15,567 bases of DNA from Spirogloea muscicola. Taxonomy: Eukaryota > Streptophyta > Zygnematophyceae > Spirogloeales > Spirogloeaceae. The DNA lies in NCBI GenBank assembly GCA_009602725.1, contig WELB01000088.1:1-15567 (forward strand), written 5' to 3'. Under the pieces are notes generated by a model that ran no database searches, was not told where the DNA came from, and was given only the letters and a program-made list of their open reading frames with translations. The number at the start of each line of letters is the position of its first letter. The first letter of the stretch is position 1. Both the position numbers and the translations under genes were made by a program. Below are positions 1 to 7,660 of the stretch, piece after piece.

Positions 1-56
1 AACCCTAAACCCTAAACCCTAAACCCTAAACACTAGACCCTAAACCCTAAACTAGA
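1..56. repeat. Telomeric CCCTAAA repeats at the contig end
   Basis: The window starts with four near-perfect CCCTAAA units (1-30), then a short variant stretch (CACTAGACCC) and two more units to about 52. On the plus strand the C-rich strand reads inward from base 1, the orientation expected at the left end of a chromosome. The unit is the Arabidopsis-type TTTAGGG telomere found in most land plants and several green algae. The array is short, so the assembly either stops inside the telomere or only its degenerate inner edge was captured. The variant bases from about 31 on belong to the first 127-bp subtelomeric repeat. Confidence 0.9.
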
Positions 57-284
57 AATCCTGAACCCCAAACCCTGAGCCCTTAACCCTTAAACCGCAT
101 CTTTTTTTCATAGCAAACCACTTTCTTTGCATCAGGGCTTGTTTTGCTCCAAGGAGACACTAGACCCTAAACCCTAAACTAGAAATCCTGAACCCCAAAC
201 CCTGAGCCCTTAACCCTTAAACCGCATCTTTTTTTCATAGCAAACCACTTTCTTTGCATCAGGGCTTGTTTTGCTCCAAGGAGA
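31..284. repeat. Two identical 127-bp tandem subtelomeric repeats
   Basis: Copy 1 is 31-157 and copy 2 is 158-284. Compared by eye base by base they are identical, including the run of seven T. Each unit starts with CACTAGACCC, carries degenerate telomeric words (CCCTAAACCCTAAA, AACCCCAAACCCTGAG, CCCTTAACCCTTAAACC) and ends with a non-telomeric tail of about 55 bp finishing in TCCAAGGAGA. A third unit would start at 285 but only its first four bases (CACT) match. This looks like a telomere-associated repeat duplicated recently, or kept identical by conversion. Confidence 0.9.
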
Positions 285-439
285 CACTGTTAGCCGAGCT
301 GCTTGTCACATTTTAGCAGATTGTCGCATCGGTCGGATGTCCTGACAACTTTCTGAGACGTGTTTGACACAGATGTTTTCATGCAGAGAGGTCTAGGTTC
401 CAGTCTTGCACGGACTTTTCCACTAGGGAAAGCAGAGAA
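285..439 (-). other. Short spacer between subtelomeric repeats and kinesin stop codon
   Basis: Only about 155 bp separate the kinesin stop codon (442-440) from the 127-bp repeats, so the kinesin 3' UTR must lie here or run into the repeats. I see no TGTAA-type chlorophyte polyadenylation word or AATAAA on the minus strand. An alternative terminal kinesin exon in another frame (ending with a stop at about 381-379) is open here, but no good donor leads into it. Confidence 0.4.
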
Positions 440-3400
440 TCATCTGCACGCCACTGTAGATGTGCAGTTGGACTTGCCCTCAGTAAAGGCACGCAAAGAG
501 AGGGCATAGTTTTTATCCATGAGCTCAAATTCAGTTGGTAGGTCGTGGCTCCTATCTCCATGCGAGTGCTCTTGTTGCTGGGGGGGTGCACCTAGTATTT
601 GCACCATCGCTTGCACACAAGCAAAGATAGCCTGCAACACAACACCCATGTTCATGAATTTTACGTAGTTCTCCGTGTAGCGTACGAGTCTGATGCTTAT
701 GCGAATCTTCAGAGTAATATGCAATGCGTAAGCTCAGTATACCTTGTTGATAATTACTAAGCTTGGTTGTGTGGCGATGTTCCGACTTTCAGCTGTGCCG
801 CAAACAGAGTGAGACAACATGTCATTTGTGGCGGTTGAGGTATTGCAAGTGATGATGTGGTTTCATTCACTTCACACGGGCGTAGTCCTTATGAAATTAA
901 GAGCCAGACGACGAGAGCACCCACTCTACTTATGTATTTGGCCTCAAGCACAGCAAGGGCACCATGCAAGCAGTTGCAAGCCATGCTGATCATAAGCCTG
1001 CCCATGAGTGTTCTATGTACATACGCTGTAACTGGTGAATGCTCAAATCGAGCACTTGAGCTCGCAATGCATTGCATTCTTCGACAGCTGCATCCAATTT
1101 TTGCTGAAGAGTGCCACTTGGCCGCTGCTCATTCACAGTTGGCTCCGTTTTCACCTCTGCTGCCCTGAAAGCATCCGAAAAAACCTGCTACAGCCGCACA
1201 GCTTTCATGTCCTGACCAACCAGCTTCAATGCGATATCAGACTAGTACTTATTAGATTTAGTTAGTTGACGCCGTCCTTATCACCTGGACCAGACTTGCA
1301 ACTTGTGGTAGTACAAACGTTGTTTCAAGTCTGCAGTTGCATCTGCAAGTCAAAAGTGGTCATACCGTGCACCGAATCGCAAAGTGGAGAGTGTCTCTGC
1401 AGCGCTGAAGCCGCTGGGAGAGCAGCAACACAGCAGGCAGGTCTGACAATTTCCTCCCTTTTGCACAGTGTACAGAAGAGATGCTAGTGTCAGTGTAGCA
1501 GTTGCAGCAGCGTGTGGCTAGGGGTAGTTGGCCAAGGTAATCAGACCACTGTTTGGTATGGACCAACTATCATGTACCAATTGACCAGGCCGACAGAAAG
1601 ATGCTAACCAGAGTTTCTTGAAGGACGCGTGTTAGCTTTGAATCACGATAAGGGATGTGCCGAGATTTGCCTGAAAGTTGTGCAGAGCTTGCATGAGCAC
1701 ATCTTTGGAGTATGTGCAGCAACAATATGTGAGTATACTCCCTGGCTGGGGTCTGCTTACCATCAGTCAGAGCGTTGATAACATTGCCCAAGGCGGACAG
1801 TGACTTATTTATGGTCTTGGCCTCATCCACGAGGTGCCCATGTGCGCTTGACTTGACGACCTTCTCTGACCCAGCAAGGTCCACAAAGTGCAGCTTCCCG
1901 ACTCTTACGCTGAAAAGGTAGACATCAGATTTTGTGCACAGTAAGTCGTCTACCCGCATTAAAATCAGCTCTGTTCCCAACTGATTTACCAGTCTGCCTA
2001 TGCAACAAGCAGATGCTTCAAGAACGGTGTCACACGAGGGCTGATGCAGAGAGGAGTGCGTAGTCAGGCCGAAGAAGGCAGACCTTTGATCGTCAATGCT
2101 CTCTTGCTGGATGGTGACCATATATACACAGTGGCTCCTGCTGCTCTCCTCGTTCATGTCTGCAGGGTCATTTCGATAGACAAATGCTCCACAGCATGCA
2201 GGACAAGCAACACTGCTCTTGTAGTTTGCAACCAAAGGATGATGATCAGTGCATGGTGAATATACCAGTCGCAGCCACAGCCCTGTTGATGATGCCAGCC
2301 TACAACACACCGCCACACGATGCACTCTGAGCACGCAACAGAGCATAGCATCTGCGACATAGTCCTCTTTCTCAACTGAGCGTCGACAGCTTGATGCTGC
2401 ACAGAGAGCAAGTCACTGAGCAAAGAAGACACATAATCACTGCAACAAGAAGCTGCATCATAAGCTGGAGTGAGCCACCCGCAGAAGCTTCTGCATCTCT
2501 GACTCCGTCTGCACAAAGGCCTACATCAAGCATGCCACGAGTGATATGAGCAGATGCCGCACCCATGCATCTACTCACGAGCGAGCTTGCAAGCAAGCAC
2601 TGCACAGGAGAGACTAAGGTAATGTCGCACAGTTGGGCATCCTTTAGCCAAAGCCAAAGTGACCACCTCTACATGCAAAGAGCACACCTCTGTGGCACCC
2701 GCGATGTAGATGCCCTCATCCTTTCCCTCCTTGATCAGGAGGTTGTCCTTGTCAGTATCGAGCAGGTCCCTGCTTCTCATAGTCACGATGCACAAGTCTG
2801 TTGTTGTCCTTGGTGGAGGTCACCGACCAAGTATACGGAGGAAGGCGAGGCCCACAGCTTGCTGAAGACCATATCCAGATGCTAGGTACTTCCACATTGT
2901 GACACTGAGAACGACAATTTACCTGATCTTCTCCTTGTATATCTCTACCTAGGAGATATTAGCAAAAGTTGTTGCTCATTGACCACGTGACATAATGATC
3001 GACAGCTCTTTGCAAAAGACAATCTCTAAATCCAAAGTGTGCAGAACGCTGAATCTAAGTGTGGATCGTGAAGTCCACTTGCAACAGTACCTGAAGGCAT
3101 GCACTGGCACAATTCTAGTATGTTTCTCGCGGGCAGCAGGAGTCACCATGGCAAGCTTGATAACAAACTCCACCTTCGGATCCGCTGCTCTGATTGCAGC
3201 AAAGATTGCCTTAGCTAGCCTTGGCAAAATGCCATCATCCTCAGGATGTCCAAGACTCATGCGCGGCCCCTCATTGGGCCCCTGATTTGCAAGGGCATGG
3301 AAGAGCAGTCACTGGAGGTTCCGCTTCAGTATGGCGAGCTGCACATCAGTGGTGGTAGGCAGCAGCAGGGACAGGCCATGTCCTCCAGATGCACAGAATC

Positions 3401-4107
3401 ATCTTGTGCGAGGTGAAACTCCCACCTCCATTGTGTAAGTCTTCCCTGCCCCCGTCTACACCGCAAGGAGGTAGAGGTCACGACAAAGAAACAGGTCGGA
3501 GAACGATGGTGCACCAAATGCCTCAGTCTATGAAAATGAGGTAAGGTAAAGATTCAGACTGAAGCACGGCCGTCAGGCTGAGTGCGAACCTGTCCATAGG
3601 CCAGTATGGAGCCATTGATTCCAGCAAAAGCGCCTGCCAGGACAGGCGTTGCGATCACTATGGAGCTACAAAGAGTTTGCAGCTGCGGAGCATTACAATC
3701 GAGCTGTCTGCATGTGCCGAGGGACCGCTGAGAGAAAAAGTGACCTCTGACAATCGGCTCAGCCACATAGTCGAAGATCTCAGCCTGCTGCGCGTCTGGG
3801 TAGAAGATGCGATCAAATGTGAAGAACAGGCTGCCTTCCCGGTCATTCTGCAGATCCGCAGGCCAGCGACAACGACAGTATGAGTGGTCATTCATTTATA
3901 GGTGGGAAGATGGATAGTATAGTTGCTCACTGTGAGCATGTGATGGGGACGGGGACTCGAGGTTTTGGGCATGCATGGTGAGGCCCGGGAGCTTACCTTC
4001 CAGGCAAACGACTCGTTGGAAGCGCGCTGCACGCAGCTGCTCTGGTCCTCCGCCTGCTCGCGGCGGCTGGGAGGCCGGAAGCGCACGCACACCGAGACGC
4101 GGGCCAT
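440..4107 (-). CDS. KIN1: Kinesin-1 motor protein (plant kinesin-1 type), 16 exons
   Basis: Microtubule plus-end motor, cytoskeletal. Exons on the minus strand: 4107-3997, 3847-3745, 3633-3590, 3455-3426, 3281-3147, 2948-2923, 2769-2673, 2508-2479, 2299-2266, 2159-2084, 1909-1761, 1670-1609, 1457-1366, 1164-1025, 792-743, 631-440. All introns are GT-AG, phases agree throughout, and the product is 456 aa, close to the roughly 470 aa I recall for Arabidopsis At3g63480. Motifs in order: CVRFRP near residue 7; P-loop GQTGAGKT (85-92); [18 protein letters not shown] (142-153); switch I NEESSRSH (206-213); switch II DLAGSE (239-244); [37 protein letters not shown] and [11 protein letters not shown] at the motor end. 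A short coiled-coil-like segment (about 331-376) follows. The start ATG lies in CCCCCATGGCC. Exons 1-13 are secure. The exon 7 donor and the last two exons are less so. No motor residue looks lost, so the gene appears intact. Confidence 0.88.
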
Positions 4108-4269
4108 GGGGGCAGCCTGCAGCCGCCTGCGGTGATCTGGTGGGGCGTGGTCGGATCAGGCGGCCGAGGAGGTGGAAAGGCCGGGACGCTCGGCCTGCGA
4201 GCGTCGGAGCAGCGGCCTCGGCCGCTTTCTCGTTTGCCGCTTTTGTAGCCCCATCGCCCCCCCCCTTCT
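4108..4269 (-). promoter_or_regulatory. GC-rich 5' flank of the kinesin gene
   Basis: About 160 bp upstream of the kinesin ATG, rich in CpG and GGCCG-type words, with a run of nine C on the plus strand at 4257-4265 (G run on the coding strand). No TATA box is evident. Long open frames cross it on both strands, but they are arginine/alanine/proline-rich frames of the kind GC-rich DNA gives by chance. I read it as the 5' UTR and proximal promoter. It ends exactly where the first 306-bp-spaced repeat starts at 4270. Confidence 0.4.
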
Positions 4270-4878
4270 CTTGCCTTTGTACTTGGCCATTTGGCCTACA
4301 TTTGTTTCTTATACACGAAATTCTTCTGGGCGGGGTTTCCGGCTGAGATGGGCTTGCCAGTTGCATATCTGTCGCTCTTGCGACGACGACTTTCGGCCTG
4401 TTTGAAGCGTGCTCAGGCTAGTGCCTTGCACCAGAGCTGGGCGAGCTCTACTTGGTGGCAGAAGGGCTCCGTTTCTGGCATTTAGAATTTATTCATTGTT
4501 TAGTGACCTTGATGTTTTGACCCGTGGTCATTGAGCGGGTCAATCTGCTGTAGGTTATGTAGATCTATAGTTGTGCTTGCCTTTGTACTTGGCCATTTGG
4601 CCTACATTTGTTTCTAATACACGGAATTGCTTTCTGCCTTCCTTCGGGCATTCTAGCGTCCCGCAAGCCATCGTTGCATGCTATGAAATGCGGCTATCAT
4701 TGAGTCTACAGCGCTCCCAGGCACTCGCGATACACCAGTGTGCTGGTCGTGCATTGGCCCACGCTAACGGCTTCCGTGGTGGTAGTTTGGCTCCTCAGCA
4801 TAGCTTGTCAGATATGCATGTGCTCACTCGGGGATGTGTGTTCCTCTTAGCCAGCTCATTACAATTAAAAGGACACTA
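4270..4878. repeat. Two tandem diverged repeat units spaced 306 bp
   Basis: The word CTTGCCTTTGTACTTGGCC starts at 4270 and again at 4576. The first 40 bases of the two copies are identical, and 4270-4322 versus 4576-4628 differ at two positions. After that the copies diverge, but matching landmarks keep their order: a CTACAGCGCTCCCAGGC-like word (about 4405-4420 and 4708-4720), a GCACCAG/ACACCAG...GCTGG word (about 4431 and 4730), GGCTTCCG/GGCTCCG, and a TGTTTTGACCCGTGG / GTGCTCACTCGGGG word near each unit's end. No coding potential beyond chance frames. Confidence 0.7.
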
Positions 4879-4883
4879 GAATC

Positions 4884-5114
4884 GGCCTCCCTTTCAATTC
4901 TATGCGCACCGCGCGCCTTCTCTCTCTCTGCAGGAGTTGGCTCGGCTTACTTTCCCGTTGATTACTACGTACCGCGCGCCTTCTCTCCTTCCGGCCCTCT
5001 CTGACCTTGTACACTCCTTCAAATGTAGCCCTAGTCTTTTGCATTCTATTTTGCCTGAACAAAGCATTGGCTTGAAAAGGCCTCCCTTCCATTTTATGCG
5101 GACCGCGCGCCTTC
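4884..5114. repeat. Plus-strand copies of a GGCCTCCCTT...CCGCGCGCCTTC repeat
   Basis: 4884-4920 and 5079-5114 are two copies of a dispersed repeat of about 36 bp or more. It starts GGCCTCCCTT, runs through an AT-rich middle ending ATGCG, and finishes ACCGCGCGCCTTC. A partial copy (ACCGCGCGCCTTCTCTC) lies at about 4971-4987. A more divergent copy is at 6883-6920, and two inverted copies are at 6749-6784 and 7328-7363. The 5079 copy extends left through CATTGGCTTG, which is also present in the inverted 7328 copy (TATTGGCTTG), so the true unit is at least 60 bp. Confidence 0.6.
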
Positions 5115-5213
5115 GCTCTCCCTTTTGGCAAACCTCTCACAGCCACTGCCGTTACTTGGAAGAGCTTTTTCCCCTTCTCGCCTCGCGTTGAGTGTATCAA
5201 TGTACCCCATAAG

Positions 5214-5287
5214 AGAAAGCGCGGCCAGAGTGACTGGTGGCTGGGAAAGGCCAGCCCAAAGGAATGGACAAGGTCTGAAGGAGCCGG
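5214..5287. repeat. Left arm of a 74-bp inverted repeat
   Basis: The reverse complement of 5214-5287 matches 6103-6176 with about two differences in 74 bases by eye. The arm contains a hairpin core, GGCTGG (5239-5244), loop GAAAGG, CCAGCC (5251-5256), and the word CAAAGGAATGGACAAGG. The arms are much better conserved than the other repeat copies around them, so this pair is either a younger duplication or has been corrected by pairing or gene conversion. Confidence 0.8.
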
Positions 5288-5769
5288 GTGCATGCCGTCA
5301 CTCAGTGGCCGGCCGCCCATGACCTCCTCAGAGATGCCACCTTTGGCATCTTGTGGGAGGCAGGGCAACAGGATGCACAGAAAGCGCCCAGACGGACCCC
5401 ACGCAAGGCATGTCAACCGGTGGACATCATGCCTGCGGCGGCCCCCCACATCATCGCCTATATGATCATCACAGGAGCTTAAATCCACACAGAACTCGGT
5501 CCCCTCGGACTTGATGGCAGGGCACGGGATCGCCAATGGGTCGCCGTGTCAAAGTCATACCGATCTTGTTGTGGAGGCTTAAGTTTGTCCCACTCACAAT
5601 GTCAGAGGGCGCCTGGGGCCCGGTGGCTTGAGCTCTTGAAGCGGCTTGCGCGTCAAGCGGTGTCTTGACGGCAGGGGAGCAGGGGGCACCGACCAATGCC
5701 GCGGGCTGTAGCCCTTACTGAGTGTCTCGTAGCAGCTTTGTTTCTGTTACTTAGCGCTTCCCCTGGCCC

Positions 5770-6062
5770 CCTTCTCGTACTCTGTTCATTCTTTTTCGGG
5801 CTGGTTGTTCCAGCCCCTATTCTCAATGGGCGAGCATTTTCTCTTTCTCTTGTATATTATGTGCATCTATGCTACAACAATGTCTGGCATCTGCCTTCCG
5901 TCGATGCAGCGGTCCCTTGCCTTCGCAATTCACTTGCGGGCAGGCCGAGCTTTGGCAGCGGCCTCCGGCTACCGCAGGGCGACGTCTTTCCACCGGCTAG
6001 CTACTCAGACTTTTTGCCAGCCCTTCTACTCAGACTTGCATCTCCTGACTAGAGATTACTGA
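5770..6062. repeat. Diverged member of the local repeat field with perfect hairpin
   Basis: Starts with a CTGTTCATTCTTTTTCGGGC word followed by a perfect 7-bp stem (GGGCTGG 5798-5804, loop TTGTT, CCAGCCC 5810-5816). It then carries landmarks also seen in the 4576 unit: a CAGCGGTCCCTTGC word (about 5908), CACTTGCGGGCAGGCCGAGC, GCGGCCTCCGGCT, and a closing CTTGCATCTCCTGACTAGAG. The order and spacing of landmarks match the other units. Open frames crossing it share no recognisable protein motif. Confidence 0.55.
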
Positions 6063-6102
6063 GCGTTCCCTGGCTGATGTCTTAGCCCTAGTCCTTTACG
6101 CT

Positions 6103-6176
6103 CCGGCTCCTTCAGACCTTGTCCATTCCTTTGGGCTGGCCTTTTCCAGCCACCAGTCAATCTGGCCGCGCTTTCT
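6103..6176. repeat. Right arm of the 74-bp inverted repeat
   Basis: Partner of 5214-5287 in opposite orientation, with 815 bp between the arms. Differences seen by eye: one T/C in the hairpin loop and one base at 6160. The hairpin core is GGCTGG (6134-6139), loop CCTTTT, CCAGCC (6146-6151). The word CCTTGTCCATTCCTTTGGGC recurs in weaker form at about 5775-5800 and 6955-6975, so the arm belongs to a wider local family. Confidence 0.8.
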
Positions 6177-6748
6177 TCTGCGTCTGGGCACCGGCCGTGC
6201 CCTGGCTGCCGCCTCAAGGCATTAAGGGGCCAACTCTATCCCTTGCTATTCCTTGTTTTGTGGGCTGGCTTTTCACAACCTTCGCCCTTAATGGAAGAGC
6301 TGCTTCTTTTTCTTCGGCTGCTAGTCATCTCAACTGCGGCCATGACTATTCAGTGGCCATGGCTGATAACCACTTGGTTTGGCGACAAAGAGTTTGGGTC
6401 TCGGTGGACTCGTTGGCTTCGTTGGACCTTGACCATATCTTTGGGGTCGTCTTTGGGGTCGCCTTTCACGGCCATCGGTCTCACTCTGGAGAAAAGCCAG
6501 GCCGAGAAAAGTTGACATCCGAAGGAGCCAAAAAGCGATGAAAGGCATGACTAAGCAAGGACCACTTCGGTCAGACTAAACTTAGCAAGCTCTGGTCAGC
6601 AGCCGCAAGTCAGAAAAGTAGCCGCCGAATAGCAGTCCCCTTGACGAAAGCCAGAGGCTGCAGCTATAGCATGGCCAAGGGGAGGGCTTTTCCCCACTCT
6701 CACGGACATCGCCTGCTACTGAGTAAGCAGCTCCTTCTACTCAGGAGA
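6177..6748. other. Repeat-derived, apparently non-coding stretch
   Basis: It contains weaker copies of the CCTTGT..CATTC / GGGCTGGC module at about 6240-6310 and about 6410-6490, the latter with a short internal duplication (TTTGGGGTCG at about 6439 and 6451). From about 6540 to 6720 I find no repeat match, coding region or RNA gene. The longest open frames lack any domain motif and overlap one another in several frames. Confidence 0.45.
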
Positions 6749-6800
6749 GAAGGCGCGCGGTGTGCATGACATAAGCGGGAGGCCAAAGCAAGCCAGTACA
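6749..6800. repeat. Inverted copy of the CCGCGCGCCTTC repeat
   Basis: On the plus strand it reads GAAGGCGCGCGG, then TGTGCATGACATAAGC, then GGGAGGCC, the reverse complement of the repeat at 5079-5114. It continues into a flank (CAAGCCAGTACAT) that matches the flank of the 7328 copy (CAAGCCAATACAT), so these two copies share about 60 bp. Confidence 0.6.
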
Positions 6801-7120
6801 TCGCTTGCACGCCAACTTCTCACTGTTGCCTTAGCCCCACTACTTGCACCAGCTTTAGCCTAGACAGTATACGGGTGAACACTGGCCTCTATTTCGTTTA
6901 ATGCGCACGGGGCGCCCTCTCTCAACTTCGGTCTCTGCCGGCGGAGCTTGCCTTGGTTCTTGTTCATTCTGTTATTTGGCCGTATCACAGCCATCGCCCT
7001 CCACTGGAGGAGTCTTTCAATCTAAGCGGCTGCTGGTTTTATGAGAGGGTCTTTAAAAGCCAGCCAGGGTGCACATAGAAGTTGCTCGTATTGGAGCCAC
7101 AGGCTAGGCAGACAGGGCGC
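6801..7120. other. Gene-free stretch with a divergent repeat copy
   Basis: A divergent plus-strand copy of the GGCCTC...ATGCGCAC...GCGCCCTCTCTC repeat lies at about 6883-6920. It is followed by a CTTGGTTCTTGTTCATTC word (about 6950-6970) that resembles the module of the 74-bp inverted repeat. Otherwise I see no coding region, RNA or regulatory element. Confidence 0.4.
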
Positions 7121-7380
7121 TCTTAGTACCCCCGAGTCAGCAGCGGGAGGTCAGATTTAGCCGAGGGGAGGAAGAGCAACCCCGCTGCGCAAGCGAGAGG
7201 CTGCTGCAAGGGCGCGACCGGCTCGGCGGTGCAAAGCAAGCGCTTGGAACTGCTGTAAGGGCATAGACAGACGCATGCGGTAGCAGGACACAAGACCCAA
7301 AGGCACCGAGCCTCCAAGAAAGAGAGAGAAGGCGCGCGGAGTGCATGAAATGAAAGGGAGGCCAATCCAAGCCAATACAT
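7121..7380. repeat. Inverted copy of the local repeat unit
   Basis: Read on the minus strand, 7380 to 7121 repeats landmarks of the 4576 unit in the same order: ATTGGCTTG, GGCCTCCCTTTCAT, CCGCGCGCCTTCTCTC (7363-7328), CGCATGCGTCTGTC, TTACAGCAGTTCCAAGCGCTTGC in two parts, CACCGCCGAGCCGG, and a closing TGCTGACTCGGGGGT. All three frames stay open over about 75 codons with serine/leucine/alanine-rich translations, a sign of stop-poor GC-rich DNA and not of a gene. Confidence 0.6.
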
Positions 7381-7392
7381 TGTTCAGGCAGT

Positions 7393-7596
7393 CTAGTGCA
7401 AACGAAATAAGGCTACATACTCCATCCAGGAAGTGCTACACACCCTGTTCGCGGCGCCGCTGGTCAGCTTGGAAAGGCCAGCAGCGAAAGTAACGAGGAT
7501 ATCCGCCCCCCGTAACACCCCATGGCCGGGGGGGTAGAAGGTATCGCCAGCCTGGTAGTCCTTGTACTCGTGTAACTTCTTCTGATCGGCCACCAA
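7393..7596 (-). pseudogene. Unassigned coding-like fragment with PPGHG motif
   Basis: A minus-strand open stretch of 67 codons with a protein-like composition, unlike its repeat neighbours. It contains LVADQKKLHEYKDY, then FYPPGHG, then a segment ending GLSKLTSG. PPGHG preceded by an aromatic residue is typical of the UTP-glucose-1-phosphate uridylyltransferase / UDP-sugar pyrophosphorylase group, where it is normally followed by D; here V follows. The similarity is short and partly subjective. No other exon of such an enzyme is visible nearby, so if it is real it is a relic or displaced exon. It abuts the interstitial telomeric repeats. It could equally be a chance frame. Confidence 0.25.
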
Positions 7597-7604
7597 GTCG
7601 ACAC

Positions 7605-7660
7605 CAGGGTTTAGGCTTAGGGTTTAGTGTTCAAGGTTCAGGGTTTAGGGTTGGGGGTTC
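7605..7660. repeat. Interstitial degenerate TTTAGGG telomeric repeats
   Basis: The plus strand reads AGGGTTTAGGCTTAGGGTTT, a short variant stretch, then GGTTCAGGGTTTAGGGTTGGGGGTTC. The G-rich strand is on top, the orientation expected at a right-hand chromosome end and opposite to bases 1-30. Variant words (GGTTCAGGGTTT, GGGTTGGGGG) resemble the reverse complement of the degenerate words inside the 127-bp subtelomeric repeats (AACCCCAAACCCTGAG, CTGAACCCC). The 127-bp unit itself is not repeated here. Confidence 0.85.

Noticed and set aside
379-468. Alternative kinesin C-terminal exon ([15 protein letters not shown])
   Set aside because: The acceptor CTACAG exists, but no acceptable donor in the right phase precedes it. 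The unspliced frame stops cleanly at 440 and gives the family length.
1366-1457. Apparent one-base frameshift in the kinesin exon coding for CCCSPS and ETLSTLRFG
   Set aside because: It came from dropping a C at a line boundary. Re-read, the exon is open from GGN to FGA in a single frame.
3896-4366. Long overlapping open frames on both strands over the kinesin 5' end
   Set aside because: Arginine/alanine/proline-rich translations in GC-rich DNA without motifs. The kinesin start frame explains the region.
4865-5536. 223-codon minus-strand open frame in the repeat field
   Set aside because: It crosses several repeat copies and one arm of the inverted repeat, has no domain motif, and is matched by open frames on the other strand.
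6119-6541. 140-codon plus-strand open frame
   Set aside because: It begins inside the 74-bp inverted repeat arm, overlaps other open frames and shows no family motif.
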